From Morella rubra (lineage: Eukaryota > Streptophyta > Magnoliopsida > Fagales > Myricaceae): 64,000 nt of DNA. Positions within the stretch are counted from its first letter, which is position 1; the number at the start of each line of letters is the position of its first letter. The position numbers were made by a program, and so were the translations under genes. Below, piece by piece: positions 1 to 15,205 of the stretch. The stretch spans positions 19,834,824 through 19,898,823 of the forward strand of contig CM025853.1 of assembly GCA_003952965.2 (NCBI GenBank), in the 5' to 3' direction. The notes under the pieces were generated by a model that saw only the letters and a program-made list of their open reading frames with translations, was not told where the DNA came from and did no database searches.

Positions 1-850
1 AAAAATGTTTACAATTCTTTGTCGATGTCTACAATTGGTTAGAAAATGTTCTAATTGAGTTTAGTGTAAATTCTCCTTGTGGTTTTTGTGTCTGCATGAG
101 GTTGTCCGTGCTTTATTACAAACGGATTCCTACAATTATTCTGAACATGGCAGATGTTGATAAAGTCGAAGCTTCGTCCAGGATGTGCTACAAATATTAT
201 GATAAGGAAAGACTATTTTACTTTTCTTGTATTGATATGTTTAAGTACGAAAAGAGTCGAACAAGAGAAAAATAATGAGATCAGAAGAATGTATTTTTTA
301 CATGTAATGGAGATCATCAAGTTTTATTTTGGATCATTGTATTTTTTGTTTTCGTTAAAGGTTGGCCGCACGATAGAGGGTGAGAGAGTAGACCCACGCG
401 CCCGCAACTTTTCCTTACAGATCTAAGCTCCAGTGGTAGTTTCCAGCAAGTACGCGCTACGGGGTTGGATTCCGCACAACCTGGTGGTTCGTTCTATGGC
501 TGCCCAACACTGGTTGGCCGATGTGTGGGGGCCTGTGCTTTTCCTGACGCACGTGCATCTCACTTGTTTGGTGTTTTTCCCTCTTGGCCAGTTCCTATCC
601 TTCTTCAGCTAGTTCTGTTGCTTCCCTTTGCAGTCGAGTTTCCTTTTTCATTAGTCATTTCAGCTATGAGTTCTCTGCACCTTGTGGGCCTATATATGGC
701 CTTTCAGCCCTCTTACTGGTTAGCCCGTTGCTTCTTTCGAGGTTCTGACTAACCCTTTATAGAGTGTATTTGAAGTCTTTGAACCTCTCAAATTCTTAAT
801 AAAATAGTTGTTTTGTTTTTTTTTAAAAAAAACCATAGCCACGCCGTCAT
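1..850. other. Unassigned repeat-like DNA
   Basis: No host gene is recognised. Short open frames at 154-426 and 465-752 match nothing I know. The stretch ending near 825 has an AATAAA-like signal (about 799) followed by a T-rich then A-rich tail, which is how the 3' end of a plus-strand retroposon such as a plant L1 LINE would look. That is inference only; no target duplication was found. Confidence 0.25.
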
Positions 851-2073
851 TTTAGCTCCGGATTGGGTTAGAAGAAAGCGCCTAATGATGTTGAAACCGT
901 CCATACCGGTCGTGATTGCCAAAAACCTCCAAAAAAACGGAATCTACGCTTGAACTTCACCAGAACAAAACCCCAAAAAGAAGTCAAAAGGAAATATTTA
1001 TTGGAAAGCTCGACCACGTGAGAGCAGATCGGAGAGGAGGGAGCCCCTCCCGCCACCAAAAAGGGAGGCTATAAAGGAAGAGGATTCTAGAGAGAAAGGA
1101 GAGCTTCTCTCTCTAGAAAGAGGGGGGCTTCTCTCTCCCAATGGTTGATGGTGAAATGAAGTGAACGATGGCTGCTGTAAATGTTGGAACGTGATTTCCT
1201 ATTGGTATTTTTGATCAAACGTTTTACAAATTTAGGCATTCAATTGTTTAATTATTTCATTTCCTGCTGGTCTTCAAACGCTGAATCAGGCAAAATTATA
1301 TATTAATTCTTAATTTTACATATTAGTAAAATTCTAAATAAAAATAAAAATATCAAATGATTCAAATTAAATACCAGTATATTTGTATTAAATTATAATA
1401 TTCTGGGGTGTCGCAAGCCTTTAACTGGAGGTGAGCCAAAATCTAAACTATTGCTTTACTTACTAAAGGAGAAATTTACTTACAAAAATGAGAAAAATAC
1501 ATAAGAAATATTGGGATAAATGTCCTATTCACCCGTCAACCATAAATGTTTAATATATTGCACCCTAGACTAGCAACTTTTGATACATTATCACACCCAT
1601 CAACTAATTATCAATGTTAGACACTTTACACCCTCTTTTAAATTAAATAGAAATTAAATTTTTTAACACTTGAAATAACTATAATGCCCCCCAATGACTT
1701 GAGCAATAGACAACAATTTCCATCTATCAGATATGAAAACATGCAAAGTTAGAGAATCATTATCGTCATTTCTGTCTAATTTAACCAAAAATTTTAATGA
1801 AAATTGAAAAATATCTAATATTGATAGTTCGAAGGTAGAGCACCAAACAAACTTCCTATAGTTGTTGAGCGAAAAATATATTTATTCTGAAAATATTTCT
1901 CGATCCAAAGTGCAAAATGAAATGAACAACAATCTCCATATCAATGGAGCTCGTGAGATCCATGAAAAATACGTGCATTTATTGAGCTTGTAAGTCATTG
2001 GGAAGCAGTGATAGACTAAAATTTTATGCATTATATGTACCCTTTTTCTGCCAAGGTGAGTGAGTGCTTTGAT
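851..2073. other. Non-coding: CT/GA-rich segment, then 3' flank of ETFQO
   Basis: At 1070-1140 there are alternating GAGAGA and CTCTCT blocks around short copies of a TCTAGA-containing motif. At 1510-1850 there is AT-rich sequence resembling the MITE-like stretch near 32.0-32.3 kb. The 3' untranslated region of the ETFQO gene should lie just below 2074, but no decisive polyadenylation signal was identified. No gene is supported. Confidence 0.3.
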
Positions 2074-5000
2074 CTACATGACTGAGTAGCCTGGGCCGCC
2101 ACCTCCTTCTGGCACTGTCCACTCTATATTTTGCTTTGGGTCTTTAATATCACAGGCCTGAAAAATAGCAAAAGGGATACAATTTCAACTTCGGAGATTA
2201 TAAGCAATATGTGGGTAATTAATGAAATTAAGCTGTGATAAATAGGATCCAGTTTCCTCTAGGTTTTGCAAAAAAATTTCCAAAACGTAAATAAGTTCTG
2301 GACTTTACTTTTTCGTGAGACAATTGTGCCAAAAGTTTAAGGGAACATTGCACTTCATTTTCCCAATCTTTTTTTTTTTATAAGTAAAAAAAAAAAGATT
2401 GGGAAAATGAAGTGCAATGTTCCAAATCTAACATCCTATTTATAATGTTCTCCTAAAAATTCCCCGTCTTTGGGAGCGGTTGACATCAAGAACGATCAAT
2501 TCTTTTTCAATGTGCCTCCTCAGTTGAGATCGACCATAAAATGGATGAACTTAAGACAGGCTTCATGGCACAATCTAAAGGCTTGCATACTGTAAGGGAA
2601 AGACTTAACCGTGTGAACCAAGCCAATCATGCAGATACATAACACTAAATTGTTTTTAGGTCTACTATAAAAATATTTCTTTCTAAATATGTGCATGTAT
2701 GCAATTTCTTGGACATCTATTCTAATAAACACAAAGTTCCAACTATCTTCCAAATGGCCAGGCATACCTTGCAGTGTAGGCAATTTTGAGCATTGATCTG
2801 CAATTTCAGTTGACTCTTTCCGTCCGGGATATACCTACAATTCAAACCAAGATGAAAAAAAGCATAACCAGAGATAATACATTTACAGCAGAGGACACAA
2901 AGCACGCACAAGCCATAAAAATAGCAAATTACTCACTCATATACACGTGCGGGACAATATCGCGACTCAGGTCCAGCATAGTCTGGCAAATTGACAAGTT
3001 CAGGAATCTTGGAGTCTTTCAAGCGAAGGTGAGCAGGTTGGTCGTGTTCATGATTTGTATTGCTCCTAATAAGCAAACAAATATCAATCCATCAATGACT
3101 AGAAAACCAGAGAAATGAAGACGAGGAACATAGTCCATTGCCCTCAAAAATTGAATTACCATGGATTGCAACTGTTTTTTGCTCTAAGCTAAAATTGCCA
3201 CAGCAAGTTTTTCTTCAATGAATCAAAGAGGGGCACTTGTTGAGATAAAGAAAAATGCTGGCCATTTTTCTATCCATTACGCAACCTAATAACAGAGGGG
3301 AAGACACATATTTGTCATCTTCCCCTGATAATAATAGGGATATGTCTACGTTTGGTTAAGGGTTCTTCAAAACATTTTTTTACTTTAAAAAACGTTTTCC
3401 AATCAAAACATGATTTTTACACACAAAAAACATTTTAATCTTCAATAAAATTTTCTATCTAATCATTGGCCTCAATTTCTATGAAAAACAACATAAAAAC
3501 CCAAAAAGCTTTTACAAAAACCCATAAAAAATCTTCTTTCCAAACATACTTTTTTACTCACATTTACCAAGGGAATAAATTTAAAAAACTTTCTATTTCC
3601 AAACATCATTTCTATGGATCCCACCATTCTCACAAACGCCTAAAAAAACATATTTCAAAAATTTTCTTAATCATTATAAGAAAAACCATTTTCAAAACCA
3701 AACCAAACATAGCCAATAATGTGTTTGGTCTGGAGAACAGAGTACTCAATGTTGGGCTCTTCAACTCATCCTATTATCATAGAAGCTAGGAACCAAGAAA
3801 TTGCTACGACACTGTAAGTTACTTCAGCTCAAAAGATATTTTATAACAAGAACAGGTAGCAAGAAACTTCATTACTACAACGTTCTTTAATTAGTCTTCA
3901 CCCTGGAATTATTTATTTTTATTTTCCTAGTAAGTGAACCACATACAAGTGATTGGCACAGTGGACTGGGCCAATAAAACCCTAACTCGTCACATTCCCA
4001 AGACCCGTTTGAAAGACTGCAATTAGTGACCCAGCATGATCGAGATTATAATATCTGCAATCCAAATTGGTGGATGAAGTACGATACCCACATAACATGT
4101 TTCCCCGCCAACCGCTGATTAAGAACTAGATGAATAAGAAATTTGAGACTATATTCAATTTTAAAACCTGTGTAAGGAGGTTGGCACGTCAAAAGACAAA
4201 GCTCCATCTGGCTTTGGATATTGAATTGGAGAATATGACCTCACAACCTGCGCAGATATATGAGGGCACTGACTAGTTATTGTTTGCATTAACATAAGTC
4301 AATTGTTCGCTATAGTACATGCTAGAATCATAGACTACAATTCTAGTTCAATGTTTCTGATGTGCCAAAAACAGACTGCACTTATAATCTAATGCTGCCA
4401 TCAATTCTGATACATCCAATCAGTGTTATTCAGCCAAAAGAGTTGCTGATGTAACAATTAGTCAAACTTCGAAGTAGGTGAAAAATGACAAGAAGCCTTC
4501 TTCAGAGTCGGTGAAAAGGACCCATGATCAGTTGAGAACAATGGTGTACTTTGTTGTTTATGTTCTGACTGGGGGAACATATAATCGGTTCTGATCAGCA
4601 CATACAACCAGGCTGTATTAAGCATATATAGTATATAAGGATAACACAGACTAGAATCATGGTCACTTGAAGTGCAGACATGTTACATCATAGCCTAGGT
4701 GAGAACTCATTTAATATAATTCTACTGTTCATGATGATCTGCATTTCCTCGGCCCAAATCAGACCTGACAATTGTGCTTTTAAAGCAATCACTTCATTTC
4801 ACCTACTTCAACCTGAACTATTACCCTAAAACTCAATTATTCACTAATGACTATCAACTCTGTTAGTACCTGGCAAGAGTAACTCAAATGCATGGTTTCT
4901 TAATAGTGTTTCTCACCTTTGTTGCTTCATGATCAGGTTTCCCGTGCTTCAGCGTGAAGGGGGATCTTCCTTTCAGTATATAGCTGCCAGGTGGAACATA

Positions 5001-8000
5001 TGGGTGGGCAAGCCTCGGTAAACAAAACAAAAAAAAGGGAAAGAAAGAGATCTCATAAATTAAGAATATCATAATCAGCAGAATGTGAGATCTTACTGTT
5101 CTAATCCACTTATGGCCAAGCCAGGAATAAGCCCATATTCAAACGCCTGCGATGCTAAAAGACTTTGTAAGGGAAAGGTTACAATGTAGCTATTATTAAA
5201 GAACAGATCACAAATAGCTTATCCAAATAAATGGAATTGCATTGTGGCTATCTACTCTTTCTATCGTCAGACAAATAAGCCACCTCTCAGATAAATCAGA
5301 GACTGAGTTTGATTGGCAGACAGCTTTATGCATGACAGAAGATATTAACCATAATGAAAAAATCAATCCAAGAGGTGCTTTTGCGGAATTATTGAGGTAT
5401 GGTTTCTGGAGAAGTTTAAACAATTGGAATACGTGTAGGACAACCAAGAAGTTTAAAAAGACAAGCTATACAAAGTACTTGCTGTATATCAAAAGCCAGT
5501 CAAAATATAGTTTCAAAATTATAGACAATGACATGCTACTTACTGGTCGGTAGTTTCGTGCTCTGTATAGCTCTTCCCATATCCATGATTTCTGTAAAGT
5601 ATCCCAATACGTTTCCATATTCGAGCCTTCAAGAAGTACATCAAATGCTGCTTCTGCCGCTAGCATCCCTGAACGAAACAGGAAGCGCTTGAAGTGTAAT
5701 TGAATTTAAAGTAGTCCCCGTAAGTATTGGTAATAGGCACCCATGAACATGTCGTGGAAGCAAATTAAACTTGGAACTAAGAATGGTAAATATAGTATAT
5801 GTACCATGAGATTATATAAATCATTTCAAATAAACAGCAAAGTTAGCCAATAAAAAGCAATCTAGGGTGTGATTCCATGGATATAGAAACCAAATATGAA
5901 ATATGCCCAATTCATTAAGAGATAATATCAACGGGAAAAAGTGCATTGTTGAATATACATACGTGTAATAAAAGGTTGAAATCCCAAATTGGAAAGAGAT
6001 CACCTATATGGGGAGTAAATAAAGCATTGCTGACTTCCAATCTATAGCCTTTAAGTTTTCATGTTGAGTTGTATCTCTATATGTCGTATTATGAACCCAC
6101 TGGAACACTTTTTATGGTGTTGATCTCCCCAACCAGTAATAGTGGACCCAATGGAGTGATCCTAGCATAGAGTTTGTAAGATCAGGAAAAAAGGTTGTGG
6201 TATTGCACACAAGGTGATCCAAGTAGAGGGCTTGTAAGATCAAGGAACAGACATCCGTTCAAGAGAGGGAAAAAGTTGTGTGGGACGGTGTACAACGTGT
6301 ATCCTAAAAGAAGGCCCTAAGAAAACAGAGCATGTATGATCGGAGACTTCCATTGGAGGAAGAGTGTGTTCTATAATACACGGCACACGATGATCTTGAA
6401 AATAACCCTTGAAGGGAGCTGACTGAATATGCCAAGGGAAAAGGGAATAGAGCAACGTGGTGATAGACTCACAACTGAAGGGCACTGAATATGCGCACGT
6501 GAATATAAAGAATGAAGTCTCCACATTGGAAAGAGGTCATAGGTGTGGTAGTTAGTATAGCATAGTTAGACTAAAAACCTACAGGCTTGAAATTTTAGGT
6601 TTTGTGGTGTCCCAGAATGTTATCTTATGAACCCATTAGAAGACTCTAATAATGTTGAACTCCCCAAAATACACATTTCCAAGGAAAAATAACATGCTCC
6701 AAAATTTAAAAATAAATAAATAAAAAGAGAAATTTTAAATATGATAAGTACAAGAAGTAAATTTGCTTTCAATCTATAACAGAAACTAGAAAATGTATAC
6801 ATCTATGATAACAAAAGAAAGAAACAAGAGGAAATCTTACATCTAAGAATGATAAGTTCAAGTTTCACGACATGGGACAACTAGTTATCAGGCTAGTTGA
6901 CAAAGATTGATAATTTCCTCGACCTAGAACTCCGTTCTGGCCACATGGAAGATTCATTTGACCAATGCATACAAAGTTTAAAAAAAAAAAAAAAAAAGAG
7001 TCCACAAATTGCTATATGCTTCCATCTACGGTATGTTAGAATATTTGGTATATTGATCGTCAATCAAGGAGATTGTGACCCTCAATCAAGGAGCCTTAAT
7101 TGAGTCCTTTGATTAAGCCACAAATTAGGGCCCCTAGAGTGTGTTTGCAAGCCTTAAAAATCTGAAAAATTTAAGGAATGTTGTGAAAATTGAGGAGATT
7201 AGAGTTTTATTGGTTTTGTGAGAAAGTAGTGTAAAATATTATGGTAGGTAATTGTAGACTTTTTCGACCAATGATTAGGGTGTTAAATAATAGTTGGGGT
7301 TAGTGAAAAAGGTGGAAGAGAAATTAATTGTGTTTTTAAAATTGGGGGTAAAGTCGTCATTGTATATATAATTAATAGGGACAAAGCAGTCAACTAACCT
7401 AAATGTTGGGGGGGGGGGGCAGGAATGGATGGCAATTTTAGGTTTGTGTTTGGTTTTGCTAAATATTTCACTTTTTTCCAAAAATCAGGTTTGCAAACAC
7501 GCCCTTAATTTGAGGAGATTTATCACCTCCATTCTTGTATAAATACACTCTCTCATACCTCTTGTAAACACTCACTCAAAATCATTTTGAAAGAGAATCC
7601 CGGGCTTTCCCGATGGTGGATGTAGGTCGCAAGACACCTTAAACCGTTTTGTTCTCACTTCACTCTCTCTTGCTCTTGTGAAATCCCGTTTCCATTTATT
7701 TCAACATGGTATCAAAGTGTGTGTTTACAAAAAGTTAGGGACAGTGTATTTATACAAGAATGGAGGAAACTAATCTCCACAAATAGGGTCCATAATTTGT
7801 GACTTAATCAAAGGACTCAATCAAGGCTCCTTCATTGAGGGTCATCAATCTCCTTAATTGAGGGCTGTTAGAGATATAATTCAAATAATAAAATCTATCT
7901 CTTCCTATCAACTTACGCTTTTGGATAATGGTAAATTCACATAGTATTAAAGCCAAGGTCCTGAGTTCGAGACCTAACTCCACACTTCACCCCAATTTCA

Positions 8001-11000
8001 ATTAAATATTGTTAGTATTGGACCTCCTAATTAAAGGAGAGTCCAGCCCACATATGATGAGGGAGTGTTAGAGAATATAATTCAAATAGTAAAATATATC
8101 TCTTCCTATCAACTTAAGCTTTTGAGATAAGTAGTAAATTAACAAAGGCCATCAATCTAATTGATTGATGGTCAATATACCAACTATTCTAACACAGTAG
8201 GTCAACATGCAATGAGAATATAATTCAAATAGTAAAATATATCTCTTCCTATCAACTTAAGCTTTTGAGATAAGTAGTAAATTAACAAAGGCCATCAATC
8301 TAATTGATTGATGGTCAATATACCAACTATTCTAACACAGTAGGTCAACATGCAATGTATCTTCGACTTCCAGTGAACGGTTTACAGTCCCTCCCTTTCT
8401 TGATAGGGCTGAAGAACCTATAACCTAAACCTTCACCCTTGTTTATGGGGAAGAGATGCCACTTGATCAAAAGATCATTAATTTCTGTTCTTTCTTTTCT
8501 TTTTCCCTCTCCCCATTTCTTCTAAAACAATCAGGAACCACAGAAAAAGTCTCCTTTACAAATACAAAGATACAAGGCTCCCTTGCTTGCATAAAGCTGA
8601 AGTGAAAAACAAACAATGATATTACAAATCTACAATGGACGATTAGCCATTTATTTTAATACAAACTATTAGAATGAAGACTAAATAATTCAATTCATCA
8701 TGTCCTATCAATTTCAGCTTTTAGGAGAATTCCCACTTTATGAGAGTAATCAAGTAGGTGATCTTAAGTTTGAATACTGATCCATTTTATAACCCATTCC
8801 ATACAAAAAATAAAATCACCAAGGCCCATACTTAAAGAAGAATGATAACTACTGTTTCAGTTATTGAATTTGCCTTTTGTATCAGTCCCAGATCCCAAGA
8901 CAACTCATAAATACTCATAAGCATTCTAAACTAGTTATATATAATTGTTGCGACTCCAAATGTAGCAATTTGACTTGTCTTCAAATAGACATATTCAAGC
9001 AGCACTAAGATTAAAGGCTAGCAATTCAATAAGATAATTGTGAGCGGCACCTGATTTCATTGCCGTGTGTGTCCCCTTTATCTTCGGTACATTTAAGAAG
9101 CCAGCCGAACATCCAATTATTGCTCCTCCAGGGAAAACTGGATACGGAATAGACTGAAATTTAACTAGCATCATATTCATATTTGAATAACACATGATAA
9201 CCAACAAAGAATGGTAACTGTCACTAATTACTAACTGTTGGTTTACAAATAAAGACTGAAAAACAAACTTCTCTCCCTCTAGTTGCAACTCATTCAGTGT
9301 ACAGGCCATAGAATTCAACTTAATATCTGGACAGTCTGTCCAGGTCTTGCAAGATTCACCTAGCGAGTCAAATCTTGATACATTGGTAATGTAACCAATG
9401 ATATAAGAACCTGAACCTTATCCACAAGACCACAGTGGAGGGCAGATGCAGGATATTTGGGAAGATGATTTTCTATGCTTCTGCTATTACGTATTTGTTT
9501 CCCATATATAGAAAGTGGAGATACAGGAATTACTGACATACCTGATAACCACCTTCATTTAAAGTACGAGCACCATACTGGAGAACACTCCCACCTTCCA
9601 AAACTGGTTTGATGGCAGGATGATGTTTAAGTTTCTAGCAGCCAAAAAACCAATGACAGAACCTGAGTAAGATACGAAGTAGTTGCATCCACAGCTAGAT
9701 CACTTGGAACTGAGATTGAAATGCCAATACATTCTTGTAATGTTTACCACAACAAACCAGAGCATAGACAAACATCAGAACGCATTCTTGGATAAAATTA
9801 ACAACAAACCAGATGACGCAACATAGCAATAGCAAAAGTATGTTACAGAATCTTCCCAGCCTAAACTCTATTTAGAAAAGGAAACAACATTTGCCCTCCT
9901 TTTCTTTGTTAAATTACATATCAGGGATTCCAGACCCACTCCCTCCACTCTGGATTCCCACCCACTGCTCTTGGCTCATGTTCATTGCAGGCCTCTCATA
10001 TCATTAGCAGTCCTTGCTGAAAACAAGCATTAACACCAAGCCTTTATATGAGGCTAATAGCTGGTCATTAACTAAATTCAGTTCTTTGTGGATTGCTCAA
10101 CCATAATAACATATAAAATGATCTAATTTTTTGTCATAAGGTTAAGATAACATTGCATTATATAAGAGAATAGGGGAGATATCTAAAAAAACTTCATGCC
10201 AACATATATTGGAAAGTCTGTTGACATAAGATAGATTCCCCAACTCCTCCCCACTTTTATATTAAATTTTCAAATAATGCCTCTCACAGCACGCTAAAGT
10301 TCATGGCATCTCCAACCAAATACTGCCCATACAGAAAAAGATTACATTTCTGAGGATTGACGTGGTGCCAACAGCTCATGTGCTTATGAATATATTTACT
10401 TAATTTATTTTGCAAAATATTGTCCACGTATATACACTTCATATCTTATATATAGAATAAGATCAAACCGCCAAAGAATTTTTCAGTGTTTCTTCAGCAA
10501 ATAATGCAGGGCAGTGCAGAGCATTAAATATTTTATTAACAATCATATTGGCTATTTCCACATGAAATCTGAAGATATGATTTCTGTGAGACATCCTTTT
10601 CACGTATCAAGTAACGTAGTATCACCTATATTACAGACATGTGCCTTTCAAGGCAATTGTTAAGAAAAAATGAAAAAGTTTTGGAACTGCTCGAGTACAC
10701 ACTTAGTGTAACATGGAGAAGCGCCCAAAGCATGAAGCTACAGCAGCTTTCCAGGAGGTATTCTGGGCCGCAATATTTCTGTACCCCCTAACTTAAAACC
10801 TCAAAAGGGAAAATGTCTTCCACGAAAACAGAAACTATTTCACTTATTATCATAAATTTTTAATTGCATTCATGGAAAAGATAATGTGAGATTCGATCCA
10901 TAGGTCTTTGCAAAAAAGATATTTTTCTTTGTTTTGTTTTGTGTTACCTATATAGGTGAGTTACGTCGAATAAAGGTGGAACAATGGGGCCCAGCCATAG

Positions 11001-14000
11001 TACATGGGAGGTACACAAGGGATACACCGAGAGAGAAAATCTAGCATCTAAAATTTAAAAGATACATAAAGTCCAAGAAATTTCAGAAAGAGAAATAATT
11101 AACACAGACCAACTGTTTATATTTGGGGATAAACAGGAGCTTCATATTCTACACTCAAACCTTGCACCCTCCAAAATTGAGAGCATCTCTCCCTTCCCAA
11201 TACACCCCATAATGCTTGAAGGAAGAACATTCTAAGTATCACTACCGCTATTTACCAGAAGAAACAAACAATTTTACCTGGAATTCCTCATAAGGGTTCA
11301 GAAAAGGGTTGTGGTAATTCAAAGCAACAACAAGGCCAATAGCAATCTGTATAAGCAGGCAAGAAAAACAAGAATAAGTGGGCAACCCAGATCCAGAATC
11401 GTGTAATGGAAAAAATAACGGAATGATATGCATTAAAAGTTGTCAAAACAACTCAATTAGTGGAATTGAGGAATGGTACCTTGGGGGATCACAAAATCAT
11501 TTCCGTTGAAAAACTAGCAAAATGGTGGCAGATCATAGTGATGGTGGCTTGAAAAAGAAAACATCATGGGAGAACAGTAAAAAAAAGGGGACCGGTACCT
11601 TGGGGGAGAGAGCAGAGTTATTTTTCCGGGAAATAGAACGAGAGGTGTGAGAATAATTTCAACTTTTTTGACCTAGAAATTTTTTCTGGTTGCAACCGAA
11701 CAAATTTCCTAATATAGGATATTACACACTACCCCAGAATAATGTTGAAAACAAAACCAATCTACAAGGAGCAACATTTGACATCTCTCTCACCAACCCA
11801 TTCCCCCTCCCCCTCCAAACCAATCTCCCCCTAACCATAATTACGAAAATGTTTTAGTCATCCCCTCACATTTTTTATATTAAAGGTGGGTAAAAGACCC
11901 CAATCCTGAAAACTAGCCAGTGAGCCACAAAAACATACAATTATTTCTTTGATACTATAGCCACATGCAAAGAGGAGAATGATAAGAAAGCATTCCATAT
12001 AGTTTGGATCACTATTAGATGTAGAGAATTTAGCAAAAAAGAACCTTTGTTACCTGTCTATCCTTAAGGTGATACAGAAATGATCCTCCATATGTCTTTT
12101 GATCCAAGGGCCAACCTAAAGTGTGAAGCACAGTACCAGGGCTGTGTTTTCCCTCCTCAATTTCCCAGACCTGGGAACAACACAAGTTTTAAACTTGGGA
12201 ACGTGCTACATAGTCTTTCTTGTAAGCATTAACAGCGAGAAAACTAAGAAAAATTCTTCTCTTCCAAGACCCCAAATGAATTAATGGATTGGTGAGGTTT
12301 CATCAAAACCATCAGGTTATAATCATCATGAGACAACTTGAATGCAGAACCGGGTAAGAAAATGCTTAAAAAGAAAAACAATGGATTTTACAATAGTGTT
12401 TAGTTGTTTACCGTTCTACTCAAGGGCCTTGTCATTCTTTAAGAATAAATGATGCGCATATTAGCATGAAAAATAAAATTGCAAAAGAACATCCCTCCAG
12501 ACAGATAGCGAGAGAAAAGGTGAAAAAGGCTCTCAAGTGAGAAAAGTAAAAAGGAGGCTACACCTAAGTATACGAACAAAAAGGTAAAGACCATTGCAAT
12601 ATTATACAAATATCAATACACATTAGCTATCAATATGAGATTCATTGAAACCACTACGATTGAAGAAGCATAGGTTATGCATCCCTTACTGAATAGATAT
12701 CAAATGAGAAGCCTAAGACCCGCTATAACTGCAATGGTATTTAGAACAGTTTACCTCTTTAATTCCCAAAGCATAAGTCTGATGTTGAGCATGCCCTTTC
12801 TCTCTCAAATTGTACTTTTTCATGATTTTCTGTCATATGAAACAAAGATGTCCTGATATCACAATAATGCTATAGAAGCAAAGGTAGGAAATCTAGAGCC
12901 TATGATATCTATTGCAGCCAAAAAAGTATTCTGCAAACCTCTGATAGTGATCCCCGACATCCCTCAGCAAGAAGCATTATGCGCCCTGTATATTGTTTTC
13001 ACAATTTTATATCAGTGTGTACCACCAACATATAAAAATTGGTAACTCTTCATTCTCAACAAAATAGATAACATTCACAACACTATTTGTATGCGCCTAT
13101 TAATATATCCAGCTCTAACTACGTACATGCGAATATATCAATTTCTATGCATCTATGGAATTCTCTTTTAACTCAATTTGTAGATACTTTTGTGAGACAG
13201 GTGGAAAAGATTTTTCTTTATGTGAAATGAAGTGGCAAAATATTTGCCATAAAGAAAAAACTTGAAGGGAGAAACTATAAAAATGTTCGCGGAAAGAAGA
13301 AAACTTCAAAGTACTGAAACTGTGGTCTTTTTGTCTCACAATTTTGGCCATTCCAAAATTTTGGTCTAATAAAATAACTATAAAATAATCTCTCTTCTCT
13401 CCCCCCCTCCCAATCAAATCATCAAAATATAAAAAATTCATTCAAATCGTCTCTCTTCACTTTTTCACCAACTCCTATAAACCAGTTGGTTTACAAACAT
13501 CACCATATCTAAACTTAACAACATCCAATTAACCACTGCTTCTGTACCCTAAAGAAATTCTACCAATTAGTCACTTTGATGCTAGGGCTACAAATATCTG
13601 TTGTTTACAGGCTCTTGGCCAACAAACTTGACGGCAAGAAGACAAGAGCATGTAGAATAGCTCTGCACTGACAAACTTAACTGCAAGCAGAACTATAGAA
13701 AATTATCACAGGAGTACAGGAAATACTATTCCTTCAATCAGCAGAAAAGTATGAAAGGGTTTTCCTGTGACCACCTGTTCATCGTATGGATGTATATTTG
13801 TACATAGAACGCCCTGAGACAGAGCGTATGAGGAAGGGCATGGGAAAGAAGTCAACAATCACACAAAGTCCCAATCATTGAGAAAATAGTAACTGAAATC
13901 TGTTTTACCAAATATCCTAGGAACCGAAATCCAAAAATTCAATGGTACCATACCATTGAAAAAAATCAATCCGGTGACTACAACTTTCCACTTGCCTTTT

Positions 14001-15157
14001 CCCTTGTATTTTCCATCATGCAGGATCAAACTAATGAAGAAAAAACTTTGGGGACCTGAAGTTTTGATGTTCTAACATGTTTGGTCATGTCAAACAACTT
14101 ACCGATGGAATTAGGACATTTGTACATCTAAACACAATTCACATTATCATCTAGCAAAAATGATGTTTTGGCCATGAGGTAGGCTGTAAAAATCTCCAAA
14201 GTTTAACACAACCTCTCATGGTCATGACATAGGAAAAGCAGCCTAAGCTACAAAGTACCTCCTAACCAATCAGAAAATGCCATGACGATGAATGCTGTTT
14301 GCACCTTTCCCCCATTGTAGCACTTATTCATGGAAAAATAAAATAAAATGCAATAAAAACAACAAAAGACTGTCAGACTGTCTGTTTAGGGTGGGTGACC
14401 ATCTACAATAAATTTACAATGTCACAATGTGATTGTTTATTGACTTGACGTATTGACTTAAAACCTTTAACCCAGCAATGAGGAGTCCATATTCCAAACT
14501 CAACTTTATGGTGGTTTGATATTTGACCTATCTACCAGGGTCGCCGGGAGGAGGATGTATTTTCCCCTATCATTCTCTAAATAGAGAGAGATAGAGAGAG
14601 ATAGTTATCCATCTGAAAATTTGCTCAAGTTTTGGAAGGCTACCTATAGCATTTAACATTCTATGTAGTGGTTAATTATGTACCTAAGCTCTCTCAGTTA
14701 TTGTTCCAACTGCATACCAAATTCAGTATTTTATTTGAGTCGAAAACATAGTTGACCTGCCCAACATCACCTAGAAAGCCTCGAAAACTTGGTCAATAAA
14801 AAAGCCATAACATGCCTAGATGTCATCACCCAATGCTGGTCCCACATAAATAGGGTCCTGGGAGGGATGACTTAGATAGAGTCCTATCTTTCAGTAGTTT
14901 TAGGATATCATGGCTGCTCTCAAGGCTCAAACCCGCACAGAGGATACCAACCAGTATTTCAGTTATTTGGCGAGTTTAAGAAATGGCAAAACCAACATTT
15001 AGTGGCAGCACAAGTGCAATATATGCAGAGAATGGAGGCTTTTTCTACATTAGAGATCTTATAGCATGTGGTTTTGTTTTTGTGCGTGTGCAGGTGTGTG
15101 ACTAATGAGTATGTGCCCGTGTGTGTCTGTGTCTATGCACATGGGTGTGTGTGTGCA

Positions 15158-15205
<48 letters not shown>

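Noticed and set aside
465-752. 95-codon frame as a gene
   Set aside because: Hydrophobic and Cys-rich text without family resemblance, in a repeat-like region.
2342-2423. microRNA gene call for the perfect hairpin
   Set aside because: Perfect pairing including 11 A/T pairs and no bulges is unlike plant microRNA precursors, and there is no expression evidence.
5208-5553. Overlapping frames on both strands of about 80-100 codons
   Set aside because: They lie in ETFQO intron 12 (5147-5543) and only touch the exon edge.
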